Positions 55,091 through 64,000 of a DNA stretch of 64,000 bases are shown one piece after another; the stretch's first letter is position 1, and the number at the start of each line of letters is the position of its first letter. The notes beneath the pieces were generated by a model. It did not search any database and was not told where the DNA came from. It saw only the letters and a list, made by a program, of their open reading frames with translations. This stretch comes from Dama dama (Eukaryota; Chordata; Mammalia; Artiodactyla; Cervidae). Position numbers and translations under genes: made by a program. The stretch covers positions 37,533,608 through 37,597,607 of the forward strand of contig NC_083694.1 of the NCBI RefSeq assembly GCF_033118175.1, in the 5' to 3' direction.

Positions 55091-55427
55091 TATATTAATC
55101 AGAGATAGTCACAGGCCTTTTGGGACCATGAGATTTCAATTTAGCATATTGGTGGCTCAGATGGTAAAGAATCTGCCTGCAATACAGGAGACCTGGGTTT
55201 AATCCCTGAGTAAGGAAGATCCCCTAAAGAAGGGAATGACTACCCACTCCAATATTCTTGCTTGGAGAATTCCATGGACAGAGGAGCCTGGTGGGCTATA
55301 GTCCATGGGGTCACAAACAGTCAGACATGACTGAGTGACTAACATTTTCACTTTCAACTTCAACACAGTATATTAATTTGAGATAGTCACAAGCCCCTTG
55401 AGCCATGAGATTTCAATTTGGCATATT
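55091..55427 (+). mobile_element. Bov-tA SINE between about 60-bp direct repeats
   Basis: Sense Bov-tA (55151-55368: gtggctcagatggtaaagaa, cctgggtttaatccctgagt, tattcttgcttggagaattc, gactgagtgactaacatttt). It is flanked by copies 55091-55150 and 55369-55427 of a segment beginning tatattaat and ending gcatatt, about 85% identical (about 8 differences and one gap). The flanks are far longer than a normal target duplication. Confidence 0.88.
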
Positions 55428-55707
55428 ACTTATGGATTTATACTCTTCATTCATTAATTCACTAAAATGCTTTTTGAACATAAAAAATGTGGCAGGAGCT
55501 GTGTGAGTTCCTGGGAAAACAGGAATAAATTAGCAGACAAACATTTTGCTATCAGGGTGCTTAGTTTTGTGAGGGCAATTTATTAATAACTGAACAGATA
55601 ATTATCATTCAAAGAAAAGTGCTATGCAGGAAATAGATGTTACTGTGAGACTGAAACACAGAGAGAAGCATAGCAGAGAGGGAGGTCAGGGAGCGACTAT
55701 ATTGGCG
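55428..55707. other. Unassigned sequence
   Basis: Nothing recognised. Under 300 bp. Confidence 0.4.
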
Positions 55708-57392
55708 ATAAGTTCAGTCACTCAGTTGTGTCTGACTTTTTTTACGACCCCATGGACTGTAGCAGGCCAGGCTTCCCTGTCCATCACTAACTTCCAGAGC
55801 TTGCACATAGTCATGTCCATCAAATCAGTGATGCCATCCAACCATCTCATCCTCTGTCATCCCCTTCTCCTCCTGCCTTCAATCTTTCCCAGCATCAGGG
55901 TCAGTTCTTCGCATCAGGTGGCCAAAGCATTGGAGCTTCAGCTTAAGCATCAGTCCTTTCAATGAATATTCAGGACTGATATCCTTTAGGATTGACTGGT
56001 TTGATCACCTTGCAGTCCAAGAGACTCAAGAGTCTTCTCCAATGCCACAATTCAAAAGCATAAATTCTTTTGCTCTCAGCTTTCTTTGTGGTCCAACTCT
56101 CACATCCATACATGACTACTGGAAAAACCATAGCTTTGACTAGATGGACCTTTGTTGGCAAAGTAATGTCTCTGCTTTTTAATATGCTGTCTAGGTTTGT
56201 CATAGCTTTTCTTCCAAGGAGCAGGCATCTTTTAATTTCATGGCTGCAGTCACCATCTGCAGTGATTTTGGAGACCAAGAAAATAAAGTCTATCATGGTT
56301 TTCCATTGTGTCCCCATCTGTTTGCCATGAAGTGATGGGACCAGATGCCGTGATCTTAGTTTTTTAAATGTTGGGTTTTAAGCCAACTTTTCACTGTCCT
56401 CTTTCACTTTCATCAAGAGCCTCTTTAGTTCTTCTTCACTTTCTGCCATAAGGGTGGTGTCATCTGCATAGTTGAGGTTATTGATATTTCCCCTGGCAAT
56501 CTTGATTCTAGCTTGTGCTTCATCCAGTCCAGCATTTCCCATAATGTACTCTGCATGTAAGTTAAATAAGCAGGTTGACAATATACAGCCTTGATGTACT
56601 CCTTTTCCAATTTAGAACCAGTCCATTGTTCCATGTCCAGTTCTAACTGTTGCTTCTTGATCTGCACACAGATTTCTCAGGAGGCAAGTTAGGTGGTCTG
56701 GTATTCCCATCTCTTAAAGAATTTCCCACAGATTGTTGTGATCCACCCAGTTAAAAGCTTTAGTGTAGTCAATAAACCAGAAGTAGATATTTTTCTGGAA
56801 CTCTCTTGCTTTTTTGATGATCCAACAGATGTTGGCAATTTGATCTCTGGCTCCTCTACCTTTTCTAAATCCAGCTTGAACATCTGGAAGTTATCAGTTC
56901 ATACTGTTGAAGCCTGGCTTGGAGGATTTTGAGCATTACTTTGCTAGCATGTGAGATGAGTGCAAGTGCACAATAGTTCGAGCACTCTTTGGCATTGCCT
57001 TTCCTTGGTATTGGAATGAAAACTGACCTTTTCCAGTCCTGTGGCCACTGCTGAGTTTTCTAAATTTGCTGGCGTATTGAGTGCAGCACTTTCACAGCAT
57101 CATCTTTAACGATTTGAAAGAACTCAACAGGAATTCCATCACCTCCACTAGATTTGTTCATAGTGATGCTTTCTAAGGCCCACTTGGCTGCATTCTAAGA
57201 TGTCTGGCTGTAGGTGAGTGATCACACCATCATGGTTATCTGGGTCCTGAAGATATTTTTTGTATAGTTCTTCTGTGTATTATTGCCACCTCTTCTTAAT
57301 ATCTTCTGCTTCTATTAGGTCCATACCGTTTCTGTCCTTTATTGTGCCCATCTTTGTATGAAATGTTCCCTTGGTATCTCTAATATTAGCAA
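55708..57392 (-). mobile_element. BovB LINE, longest copy here (1.7 kb), antisense
   Basis: Antisense BovB from the 3' end (gttcagtcactcagttgtgt) through ccaaccatctcatcctctgt, gaccagatgccgtgatctta, tgtcatctgcatagttgagg, ttgtgatccacccagttaaa, ctccacatggctcc-type text, aacaggaattccatcacctc and ctgcttctattaggtccata, to tctctaat. It covers the RT region and extends upstream of it, but not the endonuclease. Confidence 0.94.
55970..56883 (-). pseudogene. BovB reverse-transcriptase relic
   Basis: Broken RT frames on the minus strand. 56883-56689 ends in KILQ..-type text: KFFKRWEYQTT. 56581-56378 reads LFNLHAEYIMGNAGLDEAQA and YADDTTLMAESEEELKR with the catalytic YADD intact. 56317-55970 reads VSKITADGDCSHEIKRCLLL, RDITLPTKVHLVKAMVFPVV and ESWTTKKAESKRIYAF. 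Frameshifts lie between the pieces. No retrotransposition can be expected. Confidence 0.9.
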
Positions 57393-57399
57393 TAGGCTC

Positions 57400-57509
57400 C
57401 CTTTTGTCCTCCAGGCCTCAGCCTAGCTGTTGTGTCTGGGGATGTTACTCCAGGCAAAGAGAAGAAAGTGCAAAGTTCCTGAGGAAGGAAAGTTCTAGAA
57501 GAGAGAGGG
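57400..57509. other. Junction sequence
   Basis: Short unassigned sequence after BovB. Confidence 0.3.
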
Positions 57510-58016
57510 AGACAGAGTGCCTGCATCCCACTGTGAGATGAGGGGTGGGGGGAAAGCTGAGTAGGGGCCTTATCATTCAGGGCTTTGTTTCCTCCATCTT
57601 GACAGGAACTTTGGGTTTTACTCTAAGTGAGAAGGAGGCAAGGCTTCCCTGGTGGCTCAGTAGTAAAGAATCCACCTCCAATACAGAAGACACAAGTACG
57701 ATCCCTGGATCAGGAAGATCCCCTGGGGAAGGAAATGGCTACCTGCTCCAATATTCTCGCCTGGGAAATCCCATGGACAGCTTGGTGGGCTACCATCCAT
57801 GGGATTGCAAAAGAGTCAGACATGACTTAACGTCTAAACAACAATGAGAGACAGGCCTAGTTTATATGTGAGAAAGATTATTCAGAATGATTCAGAAGAT
57901 TATTTGGAATGATGTTTGATTCACAAACAGAGAAAGTGAAAATGAGAAGAGCATTTAGGAGGCCATTGCAGAAGTCCCCGGAGCAAAAGGAACAGATTGG
58001 AGGAAAAGTAGAGATG
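57510..58016 (-). repeat. L2 LINE remnant, antisense, split by Bov-tA
   Basis: 57510-57642 (aggggccttatcattcaggg, gggttttactctaagtgaga) and 57845-58016 (gagcatttaggaggccattg, cagaagtccccggagc) match the antisense of the L2 region upstream of its 3' UTR. Confidence 0.55.
57643..57843 (+). mobile_element. Bov-tA SINE
   Basis: Sense: ggcttccctggtggctcagt, gtaaagaatccacctccaat, gtacgatccctggatcagg, ctgctccaatattctcgcct, agagtcagacatgacttaac. Confidence 0.92.
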
Positions 58017-58516
58017 CTGGGCTGGATGACCCACAAGCTGGAATCAAGATTGCCAGGAGAAATATCAACAACCTCAGATATGCAGATGATACCACTTTGA
58101 TGTCAAAAAGTGAAGAACTAAAGAGCCTCTTGAAGAAGGTGAAAGAGGAGAGTGAAATAGCTGGCTTAAAACAGCATCTAGAAAACTAGGATCATGGCAT
58201 CTGGTCCCATCACTTCATAGCAAATAGATGGGAAAAGGAAAAAAATGGAAACAGTGTTAGATTTTATTTTCTTGGGCTCCAAAGTCATTATGGATGGTGA
58301 CTGCAGTCATGAAATTAAAAGACACTTGCTCCTTGGAAGAAAAGCTATGACAAACCTAGAGAGTGTGTTAAAAAGCAGAGACATCACTTTGCTGACAAAG
58401 TTATGTCTAGTCAAAGCTATGATTTTTCCGGTAGTCATGTATAGAATGAAAGTTGTACCATAGAGAAGGCTGAGTGCCGAAGAAGTGATGTTTTCAAACT
58501 GTGGTGTTGGAGAAGA
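58017..58516 (+). mobile_element. BovB, sense, cut on the right by L1
   Basis: gctgggctggatgacccaca, atatgcagatgataccactt (YADD codons at 58079-58090), gcatctggtcccatcacttc, tatggatggtgactgcagtc, tagtcaaagctatgattttt and gaagtgatgttttcaaactg. It ends at ggagaagacc where the L1 poly-T begins. Frame broken in several places. Confidence 0.92.
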
Positions 58517-59208
58517 CCTTTTAAATTATTTTTAAAAATTATTTATTTTTTAATGGAAGGATAATTGCTTTACAGAATTTTGTTGTTTTCTGTCAAACCT
58601 CAACATGAATCAGCCATTGGTATACATATATCCCCTCCTGTTTGAACCTGCCTCCCATCTTCCTCCCCATCCCACCCCTCTAGCTTGATACAGAGCCTCT
58701 GTTAGAGTTTCCTGAGCCATACAGCAAATTCCCATTGGTTATCTATTTTACATATGGTAACATAAGTTTCTATGTTACTCTTTCCATACATCTCAACCTC
58801 TGCCCCCCTCTGTCCATGTCCATAAGTCTACTCTTTATGTCTGTTTCTCCACTGCTGCCCTATAAATAAATTTTTCAGTACCATTTTTTAGATTCCATAT
58901 ATATGTGTTAGAATATGATATTGATCTTTCTCTTTCTGACTTACTTTACTCTGTATAATAGGTTCTAGGTTCATCCACTTCACTAGATCTGACTCAAATG
59001 TCTTCCTTTTTATGACTGAGTAGTATTCCATTGTGTGTGTGTGCCATAATGAATGTTCCTTAAACATTCATCTGTTGATGGACATCTAGGTTGCTTCCAT
59101 GTTTTAGCTATTGTAAATAGTGCTGCAATGAACAATGGAGTACATGTGTCTTTTTCAATTTTTGTTTCCTCAGGGTATATGCCTAGGAGTGGGATTGCTG
59201 GGTCATAT

Positions 59209-59452
59209 TTTGGCAACCCACTCCAGTATTCTTGTCAAGAGAATCCTGTGGACAGAGGAGCCTGGTGGGTTGCTGTCCATAGGATCGCACACAGTCAGAC
59301 ACGACTAAACGACTTAGCATCTATGCACACATGCAATGGAGAAGGAAATGGCAACCCACTCCATTATTCTTACCTGGAGAATCCCAGGGACAGAGGAGCC
59401 TGGTGGGCTACCGTCTATGGGGTTGCCCAGAGTCAGACACCAGCAGCAGCAG
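59209..59452 (+). mobile_element. Bov-A2 dimer in L1
   Basis: Two sense Bov-A monomers: 59209-59335 (cccactccagtattcttgtc, cacgactaaacgacttagca) and 59336-59452 (gcaatggagaaggaaatggc, ggtgggctaccgtctatggg, ending in cagcagcagcagc). L1 resumes with atggtggttttattcc. Target duplication not clear. Confidence 0.93.
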
Positions 59453-59600
59453 CATGGTGGTTTTATTCCTAGTTTTTAAAGGAATCCTCTTACCATCTTC
59501 CATAGTGGGTGTATGAATTTACATTCCCACCAACAGTGCAAGAGCATTCCCTTTTCTCCACACCCTCTCCAGCATTTAGTGTTTGTAGACCTGATGATGG

Positions 59601-59819
59601 GCTTCCTTGGTGGCCCAGATGGTAAAGAATCCGTCTGCAATGCAGGAGACCCAGGTTCAATCCCAGGGTTAGGAAGATCCCCTGGAGAAGGAAAAGGCAA
59701 CCCACTCCTGTATTCTTGCCTGGAGAATCCCATGGACAGAGGATCATGGTGGGGTACAGTCCATGGGATGGCAAAGAGTCGGACACAACTGAGCAACTAA
59801 CAATTTCACTTTCATTTTC
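59601..59819 (+). mobile_element. Bov-tA SINE in L1
   Basis: Sense: gcttccttggtggcccagat, gtaaagaatccgtctgcaat, gttcaatcccagggttagga, gtattcttgcctggagaatc, ggacacaactgagcaactaa. agacctgatgatgg (59587-59600) and agacctattgatgg (59820-59833) are the likely target duplication (two differences). Confidence 0.93.
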
Positions 59820-60336
59820 AGACCTATTGATGGACATTCTGACCAGTGTGAGGTGATATCTCATTGTAGTTTTGGTGTGCATTTCTCTAATAATGAGGAG
59901 TATTGAGCATCTTTTCATGTGTTTGTTAGCCAACTGTATGTCTTCTCTGGAGAAATGTCTGTTTAGCTCTTTTCCCACTTTTTGATTGGATTGTTTGTTT
60001 TTCTGGCATTGAGTTGTATGAGCTGCTTGTATATGTTGGAAATTAATCCTTTGTCAGTTGTTTAATTTGCTATTATTTTCTCCCATTCTAAGGGTTGTCT
60101 TTTCACCTTGCTTATAGTGTCCTTTGCTGTGCAAAAGCTTTTAAGCTTAATCGGGTCCCACTTGTTTACTTTTGTTTTTATTTCTGTTACTCTAGGACCC
60201 ATGGGTCATAGAGGATCTTGCTTTGATTTATGTCATCAAATTTTCTGCCTATTTTTCCTCTAAGAATTTTACAATTTCTGGCCTTACATTTAGGTCTTTA
60301 ATCCATTTTGAGTTTATTTTTGTGTATGGTGTTAAG

Positions 60337-60537
60337 GACCCTGATGCTGGGAAAGATTGAGGGCAGGAGGAGAAGGGGATGACAGAGGATGAGATGGTTG
60401 GATGGCATCACCGATTCAATGGACATGAGTTTGGGTAGACTCTAGGAGTTGGTGATGGACAGGGAGGCCTGGCGTACTGTGATTCATGGGGTTGCAAAGA
60501 ATCGGACATGACTTAGTGACTGAACTGAACTGAACTG
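60337..60537 (+). mobile_element. BovB 3' end in L1, perfect 11-bp target duplication
   Basis: Sense: accctgatgctgggaaagat, gagatggttggatggcatca, gatggacagggaggcctggc, ending in the RTE-type tail (actga)(actga)(actga). atggtgttaag is repeated exactly at 60326-60336 and 60538-60548. 201 bp. Confidence 0.95.
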
Positions 60538-63529
60538 ATGGTGTTAAGAAGTGTTCTTATTTCATTCTTTTACATATAGCTGTCCAGTTTTCCCAGCACC
60601 ACTTATTGAAGAGGCTGTCTTTGCCCCATTATGTATTATTGCCTCTTTTGTCAAAAACAAGGTACCCATAGGTGCATGGATTTACTTCTGGGTTTTCTAT
60701 CTTGTTCTATTGGTCTATATTTTCTGTTTTTGTGCCAGTACCATACTGTCTTGATGAGTGTAGCTTTGTAGTATAATCTGAAGTCAGGAAGGTTGATTCC
60801 TCCAGCTCCATTCTTCTTTCTCAAGACTGCTTTGGCTATTTGGGGTCTTTTATGTTTCCATATTAATTATTAATTTTTTTGTTCTAGTTCTGTGAAAGAT
60901 GCCATTGGTAATTTGATAGGGATCACATTGAATCTATAGATTGAATTTGGTAGTATAGTCATTTTCACAGTATTGATTCTTCCTATGCAGGAACATGGAC
61001 TATCTCTCCATCTGCTTATATCATCTTTGATTTCTTTCATTAGTGTCTTATAATTTTCTGTGTTTAGTTCTTTTGTCTCCTTAGGTAAGTTTAGTCCTAA
61101 ATATTTATTTCTTTTTGTTGCAATGGTGAATGGGATTGATTTCTTAATTTCTCTTTCTGATTTTTCATTGTTAGTATATAGAAATGCAAGTGATTTTGTT
61201 TCCTGCAGCTTGGCTAAATTCACTGATTAGCCAAATTAGCTAAATTAGCAAATTAGCACTAGCAATTTTCTGATACTGTCTTTAGGGATTTCAATTTACT
61301 CTATCATGTCATCTGCAAACAGTGAGAGCTTTACTTCTTCTTTTACAACCTGGATTTCTTTCATTTCTTTTTCTTCTCTGATTGCTGTAGCTAGGACTTC
61401 CAGAACTATATTGAATAATAGTAGTGAAAGTGGACACCCTTGTCTTGTACCAGGTCTTAGGGGGAATGCTTTCAGTTTTTCACCACTGAGAATAATGTTT
61501 GCTGTAGGCTTATCATATATGGCCTTTGCTATGTTGAGGTAGGTTCCTTCTATGCATATATTTTAAAGAGTTTTAATCATAAATGGGTGCTGAATTTTGT
61601 CAAAGGCTTTTTCTGCATCTATTGAGATTATCATATGGTTTTATCTTTCAATTTATTAATATGGTATATTATGTTGCTTGATTTGCATATACTGAAGAAT
61701 GCTTGCATTTCTGGAATAAACCCAACTTGATCAAGGTGTGTGAGCTTTTTGATGTGTTGCTGAATTGTCTTTAATAAATTTTGTTGAGGATTTTTTAATC
61801 TATGTTCATCAGTGATATTCGCCTGTAGTTTTCTTTTTGTGTGTTGTCGTTGTCTGGTTTTGGTATCAGGGTGATGGTGGCCTCATAGAATGAGTTTGGA
61901 AGTGTTTGTCCTCTGCAATTTTTTGAAAGAGTTTTAGAAGGATAGGCATTAGCTCTTCTCTACATGTTTGATAGAATTCTCCTGTGAAGCCATCTGGTCC
62001 TGGGCTTTTGTTTTCTGGGAGATTTTTGATCACAGCTTCAATTTCAGTGCTTATAATTGGGTTGTTCATAATTTCTATTTCTTCCTGGTTCAGTCTTGGA
62101 AGGTTGAACTTTTTAAAGAATCTATCCATTTCTTCCAGGTTATCCATTTTATTGCCATACAGTTTTTCATAATAGTCTCTTATAATCCTTTATGTTTCTG
62201 CATTGTCTGTTTTAACCTCTTTTTTTCTATTTTTCATTTTGTTGATTTGATGCTTTTCTCTTTTTTCTTCTGAGTCTGGCTAAAGGTTTGTCAATTTTGT
62301 TTATCTTCTCAAAGAACCAGCTTTTAGTTTTATTAATCTTTACTACTGGTTCTTTCATTTCCTTTTCATTTAATTCTGCTCTGATATTTATGATTTATTT
62401 CCTTCAACTAATTTTGGGGTCTTTTTTGGTTCTTCTTTTTCCAGTTGTTTTAGGTGTAAAGTGAGGTTGTCTATTCAATATTTCTCTTGTTTCTTGAGGT
62501 AAGATTGTATTGCTATGAACTTCCCTCTTAGAACTGCTTTTGCTGCATCACATAGGTTTTGAGTTGTCATGTTTTCATTGTCATTTGTTTCTAGAAATTT
62601 TTTGACTTCTTCAGTAACCCATTGGTTATTTCAAAATGTGTTGTTTAATCTCCATGTGCTTTTGGTTTTGGCAGTTTTTTTTTTTTTCTCTTGTAATTGA
62701 TATCTAGTCTCATAGTGCTGTGGTGGAGAAGATGCTTGATACAATTTCAACTTTCTTAAATGTACTGAGGTTTGATTTGTGATCCAAATCAAACCTGGTC
62801 TATCCTGGAGAATGTTCCATGTGCACTTGAGAAGAAGATGTATTCTTCTGCATTTGGATGGAATGGCCTGAAGATATCAGTGAGATATATCTCATCTAAT
62901 GTATCATTTAAGAGTTGTGTTTCCTTATTAATTTTCTGTTTTGATGATCTGTCCATTGGTGTGAGTGGGGTGTTAAAGTCTCCTACTACTATTGTGTTGT
63001 CAATTTCTCCTTTTATGTCTGTTAATGTTTGTCTTACGTATTGAGGTGCTCCTGTGTTGGGTGCATAGATGTTTACAATTGCTCTATCTTCTTCTTGGAT
63101 TGATCCCTTGATCATTATGTAGTGTCCTTCCTTATCTCTTGTAATCTTTATTTTAAAGTCTATTTTGTCTGATATGAGGATTGCTACTCCAGCTTTCTTT
63201 TGCTTTCCATTTGCATGGAATATATTTTCCATCCTCTCACTTTCAGTCATATGTGTCTTTAGGTCTAAAGTGGGTTTCTTATAGACAGCGTACACATGGG
63301 TCTTGCTTTTGTATCTATTCAGCCAGCCTGTGTCTTTTGTTTGGAGTATTTAATCTGTTTACATTTAAAGTAATTATTGACATATATGTTCCTATTGCCA
63401 TTTTCTTAATTGTTTGGGGTGATTTTGTAGATCTTTTTTCTTCTCTTGTATTTCTTGGCTATATAAGCCCCTCTAACATTTGTTGTAAAGCTGGTTTGGT
63501 GGTACTGAATTCTCTCAACTTTTCCTTGT

Positions 63530-64000
63530 CTGAAAAGCTTTTTATTTCTCTATCAATTTTGAATGAGATTTTTGCTGGGTGCAGTAATATTGGTTGTAAA
63601 TATTTCCCTTTCAGTAGTTTAAATATATTCTGCCATTCCCTTATGACCTGCAGAGTTTCTGCTGAAAGATCAGCTGTTAAACTTATGGGGTTTCCCTTGT
63701 ATGTTACTTGTTGCTTCTCCCTTGCTGCTTTTAATATTCTTTATTTGTGTTTATTCTTTGTTAGTTTGATTAGTATGTGTCTTGCCGTGTTTCTCCTTGG
63801 GTTTATCCTGTATGGGACTCTTTGCACCTCTTGAACTTGATTGACTATTTCTTTTTCCATGTTGGGGAAATTTACAACTATAATCTCTTCAAAAATTTTC
63901 TCATACACTTTGTTTTTCTCTTCTTCTTCTGGGACCCCTATCACTTGAATGTTTATGTGTTTGATACTGTCCCAGAGGTCTCCGAGACTATCCTTAGTTC
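63530..64000 (-). pseudogene. L1 ORF1 C-terminal part
   Basis: Minus strand 63944-63741 reads MIGVPEEEEKNKVYEKIFEE, VVNFPNMEKEIVNQVQEVQR and VPYRINPRRNTARHILIKLT, the conserved RNA-binding C-terminal half of ORF1p. Homologous sequence continues out of frame to about 63530. Upstream residues lie beyond 64000. Confidence 0.9.

Larger units (their letters stand above)
58900..63295 (-). pseudogene. L1 ORF2 relic: endonuclease, RT and C-terminus
   Basis: Broken ORF2. Endonuclease part 63295-62789: NGKQKKAGVAILISDKIDFK, the VGDFNTPLTPMDR motif and SAHGTFSRIDQV (the expected DH replaced by DQ). RT part 62147-61866: NKSPGPDGFTGEFYQTCREE; its FADD motif lies near 61306-61320. Then 61223-60870: SLAFLYTNNEKSEREIKKSI and KYLGLNLPKETKEL. 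C-terminus: 59978-59880 (NRHFSREDIQLANKHMKRCS) and 59216-59010 (MPKYDPAIPLLGIYPEETKI). Stops, shifts and three inserted SINE/LINE pieces break it. Confidence 0.93.
58517..64000 (-). mobile_element. Nearly full-length L1 running past the window end, with three insertions
   Basis: Minus-strand L1. 3' UTR at 58517-58900 (aatggaaggataattgcttt, caacatgaatcagccattgg), ORF2 at about 58900-63450, ORF1 C-terminal part at about 63530-64000 and beyond. Younger insertions inside are Bov-A2 (59209-59452), Bov-tA (59601-59819) and BovB (60337-60537). It interrupts the BovB that ends at 58516. The 5' end and its target duplication are outside the window. Confidence 0.95.

Overview
This window is mammalian nuclear DNA from a pecoran ruminant (cattle, sheep, goat or a close relative; the species cannot be told from sequence alone). 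The evidence is the repeat content. There are many copies of the RTE-type LINE BovB and its 3' fragments (ART2-type), the tRNA-Glu/BovB composite SINE Bov-tA, the Bov-A2 SINE, CHR-type tRNA-Glu SINEs shared with whales and hippos, and ruminant L1. Older mammalian repeats (MIR, L2, L1M, a MaLR-type LTR, a Tigger-like DNA transposon) lie underneath. I found no host protein-coding gene, no RNA gene, and no operon, CRISPR, phage or plasmid feature. Every long open reading frame that I can interpret belongs to a LINE or is its antisense shadow.

Layout. 1-7.9 kb: BovB pieces, Bov-tA and CHR SINEs, two MIRs, an unusual 36-nt-arm inverted repeat at 2446-2534, and an inverted BovB pair at 6834-7566. 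7.9-25.9 kb: a dense retrotransposon nest of L1 in both orientations, three BovB copies and several SINEs. It includes a 3.5-kb L1 cleanly inserted in a BovB (13-bp target duplication) and a small twin-primed L1 at 24304-24593. 26-39 kb: mostly unique or very old sequence with scattered MIR, CHR and L1 3' ends, a CpG-containing unique block at about 30.9-31.6 kb, and a 0.9-kb L1 with a perfect 15-bp duplication at 33.5-34.4 kb. 39-50 kb: a BovB fragment between 53-bp direct repeats, an L2 remnant split by an L1, a DNA-transposon fossil and more SINEs. 50-58.5 kb: SINEs, microsatellites, a MaLR-type LTR, a SINE between about 60-bp direct repeats, and the longest BovB (55708-57392, minus). 58.5-64 kb: a nearly full-length minus-strand L1 that runs off the window, with its ORF1 end, ORF2 endonuclease and ORF2 reverse transcriptase recognisable but broken. 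It carries later Bov-A2, Bov-tA and BovB insertions.

How the parts relate. The LINE proteins (L1 ORF1 and ORF2, BovB reverse transcriptase) are the machinery that moved themselves and, in trans, the SINEs. All copies here are truncated, frameshifted or both, so this is a fossil record and not a working system. The relative order read from nesting is: MIR, L2 and L1M oldest; then CHR; then BovB and Bov-tA/Bov-A2; the 11.6-15.1 kb L1 is later than the BovB it interrupts. I did not find an undescribed functional system. The most unusual observations are structural: the two long flanking direct repeats, the near-perfect inverted repeat at 2.5 kb, and the locally templated insertion at 6.3-6.5 kb. 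Family names come from remembered consensus sequences and were not checked with a repeat-masking run.
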